From the NCBI GenBank assembly GCA_003246795.1, contig QKCS01000105.1:1-7105 (forward strand): a stretch of 7,105 bases of DNA, written 5' to 3'. The translations under genes were made by a program, and so were the position numbers. Of this stretch, positions 5,667-7,105 are shown in pieces (position 1 is the first letter of the stretch; each line of letters begins with the position of its first letter). The notes under the pieces were generated by a model. The model ran no database searches, was not told where the DNA came from, and saw only the letters and a list, made by a program, of their open reading frames with translations. The DNA comes from Alphaproteobacteria bacterium. Lineage in GTDB: Bacteria > Pseudomonadota > Alphaproteobacteria > Micropepsales > Micropepsaceae.

Positions 5667-7094
5667 ATGATGAACTTCGCCGACTACCGCAAGAACGACG
5701 CGCTCGCCCTCGCCGATCTCGTCAAGACGAAGCAAGTCACGCCGCAGGAACTGCTCGAAGCGGCACTCGCGCGCAAAGATCAGGTGAACGCCAAGATCAA
5801 CGCGATCGTGCTCGACCACGAAGACGTCGCGCGAAAAGCGATCAAGGACGGTCTCCCGCAAGGCCCGCTTACCGGTGTGCCGTACCTTTTGAAGGATCTG
5901 GGCGCGGCGCTCAAAGGCACGATCACCACCGGAAGCCTCAGTCTCGCGCGTGAAACCGTGGCGAACTACGACTCGACCTTCGTCGAACGCTGCAAGAAGG
6001 CGGGGCTCGCGATCTTCGGTAAGACGCATTCGCCGGAGTTGGGCCTCAGTCCCTCGTCGGAGTCGCGCATGTTCGGCGCGACGCGCAACCCGTGGAACCT
6101 CGATCATATCGCCGGCGGGTCGAGCGGCGGGGGCGCGGCTGCGGTCGCGGCCGGCATCGTGCCCGTCGCGCACGCGACGGACGGCGGCGGCTCGATCCGC
6201 ATACCGGCAAGCTGCTGCGGCCTCTTCGGCTTGAAGCCGACGCGCGCCCGCACGCCCGCCGGCCCGAAGCGCGGCGAAGGCTGGGGCGGCGCTTCGGTCG
6301 GCCACGTCGTCTCGCGCTCCGTGCGCGACAGTGCGGCCTTCCTCGACGCGACCGCGGGGCCCGCGCCGGGCGATCCGTACGTCGCGCCGCCGCCCGCGCG
6401 TCCCTTCCTAGAAGAAGCGACGACGGCGCCCGGCCGCTTGCGCATTGCGTTTTCGACGACGCCGTCGATCCCGACGGCGGTGCATCCCGACGCCGTCGCC
6501 GCCGTGCGCGAAGCGGCGAAACTGTGCGAAAGCCTCGGCCACGTTGTCGAAGAGGCGGCCCCGAAACTGAACGGCATGGAGATCATGCAGGCCCAAGGCG
6601 TCGTCATCAGCGCCAACGTGGCCTTCACGGTCGACGAAGCCGCCGAAGCGCTTGGCCGCGCGGCGCGCCCGGATGACGTCGAGCGCGCCACCTGGTTCCG
6701 CGTCGAGAACGCCCGCAAGACGGATTCCAGCGCCTACGCGAAGGCGATGAACACGATCCACTATCTGGGCCGCACGCTGGCCGAGTTCATGACGACCTAC
6801 GACGTCATCCTGCAGCCGACATGCGCCGAACCGCCGCTGCCCGTCGGCGTCTTGAACATGGAGCGCGAGGATCTGGGCGACATGTTCAAGCAGATGATCG
6901 CCTTCATCCCATACACCGGCATCTACAATCTGACCGGCCAGCCCTCGGCGAACGTGCCGCTGCACTGGAACGACGCGGGCCTGCCGATCGGGACGATGTT
7001 CACCGCGCGCTACGGCCACGAGGCCACGCTCTTTCGCCTCGCCGCGCAGTTGGAGCAAGCGCGGCCCTGGAAGGATCGATACCCGCCGCTTTGA
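5667..7094 (+). CDS. Amidase signature family protein, 6-aminohexanoate-cyclic-dimer hydrolase (NylA)-like
   Basis: Amidase of 475 residues from the ATG at 5667, hydrolysing an amide bond in an unidentified substrate, probably in the cytosol. The Ser-cisSer-Lys triad is complete: Lys76 in GVPYLLKDLG, Ser152 in AGGSSGGGAAA and nucleophile Ser176 in DGGGSIRIPASCCGL. The 24-residue spacing between the serines matches the family. The wording around the nucleophile (VAHATDGGGSIRIPASCCG), LLKDL, and the WGG...VVSRSVRDSAAFLD region at about 206-227 resemble NylA-type cyclic-dimer hydrolases more than GatA. No GatB or GatC gene is nearby. AAGGTGA at 5655-5661 is well spaced for the ATG at 5667. A GTG at 5658, overlapping the DUF2277 stop, would add three residues but has no ribosome site. 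The true substrate may be a natural cyclic or linear amide. Confidence 0.9.
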   Translation: MMNFADYRKNDALALADLVKTKQVTPQELLEAALARKDQVNAKINAIVLDHEDVARKAIKDGLPQGPLTGVPYLLKDLGAALKGTITTGSLSLARETVANYDSTFVERCKKAGLAIFGKTHSPELGLSPSSESRMFGATRNPWNLDHIAGGSSGGGAAAVAAGIVPVAHATDGGGSIRIPASCCGLFGLKPTRARTPAGPKRGEGWGGASVGHVVSRSVRDSAAFLDATAGPAPGDPYVAPPPARPFLEEATTAPGRLRIAFSTTPSIPTAVHPDAVAAVREAAKLCESLGHVVEEAAPKLNGMEIMQAQGVVISANVAFTVDEAAEALGRAARPDDVERATWFRVENARKTDSSAYAKAMNTIHYLGRTLAEFMTTYDVILQPTCAEPPLPVGVLNMEREDLGDMFKQMIAFIPYTGIYNLTGQPSANVPLHWNDAGLPIGTMFTARYGHEATLFRLAAQLEQARPWKDRYPPL

Positions 7095-7105
7095 ACGTCA
7101 CCACG

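Overview
The window is a compact, high-GC stretch of ordinary bacterial chromosome. GC-ending codons dominate, coding density is near complete, and the gene types fit a proteobacterium, most likely an alphaproteobacterium. That placement rests on family resemblance recalled from memory, not on a search. I see no mobile element, rRNA, tRNA, CRISPR array, phage gene or defence system.

Layout from left to right. A crotonase-family gene enters from the left edge and ends at 782 (+). A GNAT acetyltransferase (789-1322, -) and a DUF1003 membrane protein (1361-1915, -) read back towards it and look like a two-gene unit in the order DUF1003 then GNAT. An intergenic gap of about 130 bp (1916-2043) separates them from a + strand pair: an SDR dehydrogenase related to the dehydrogenase domain of peroxisomal multifunctional enzyme type 2 (2044-2955), and an iron-ADH/maleylacetate-reductase-fold enzyme (2952-4085). 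The SDR stop codon overlaps the TTG start of the second gene. A small secreted protein of unknown function (4088-4450, -) converges on that pair. After a 161-bp divergent gap come a pirin-type bicupin (4612-5316, +), a perfect 12-bp inverted repeat, a DUF2277 protein (5392-5661, +) and an amidase-signature enzyme resembling the 6-aminohexanoate cyclic-dimer hydrolase NylA (about 5667-7094, +).

The functional theme is small-molecule catabolism. The crotonase homologue and the SDR suggest acyl-CoA chemistry, the iron-ADH-fold enzyme suggests reduction or oxidation of a carbonyl or alcohol substrate, and the amidase suggests hydrolysis of amides. Only two links are supported directly by sequence: the SDR/iron-ADH overlap and the DUF2277/amidase junction. 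A single pathway using all of these genes is not shown.

The more interesting points are residue-level departures within familiar folds. The crotonase lacks both hydratase glutamates, the SDR has NPAG instead of NNAG, and the iron-ADH-fold protein has Arg where the metal-binding Asp normally sits. I found no convincing undescribed system here.
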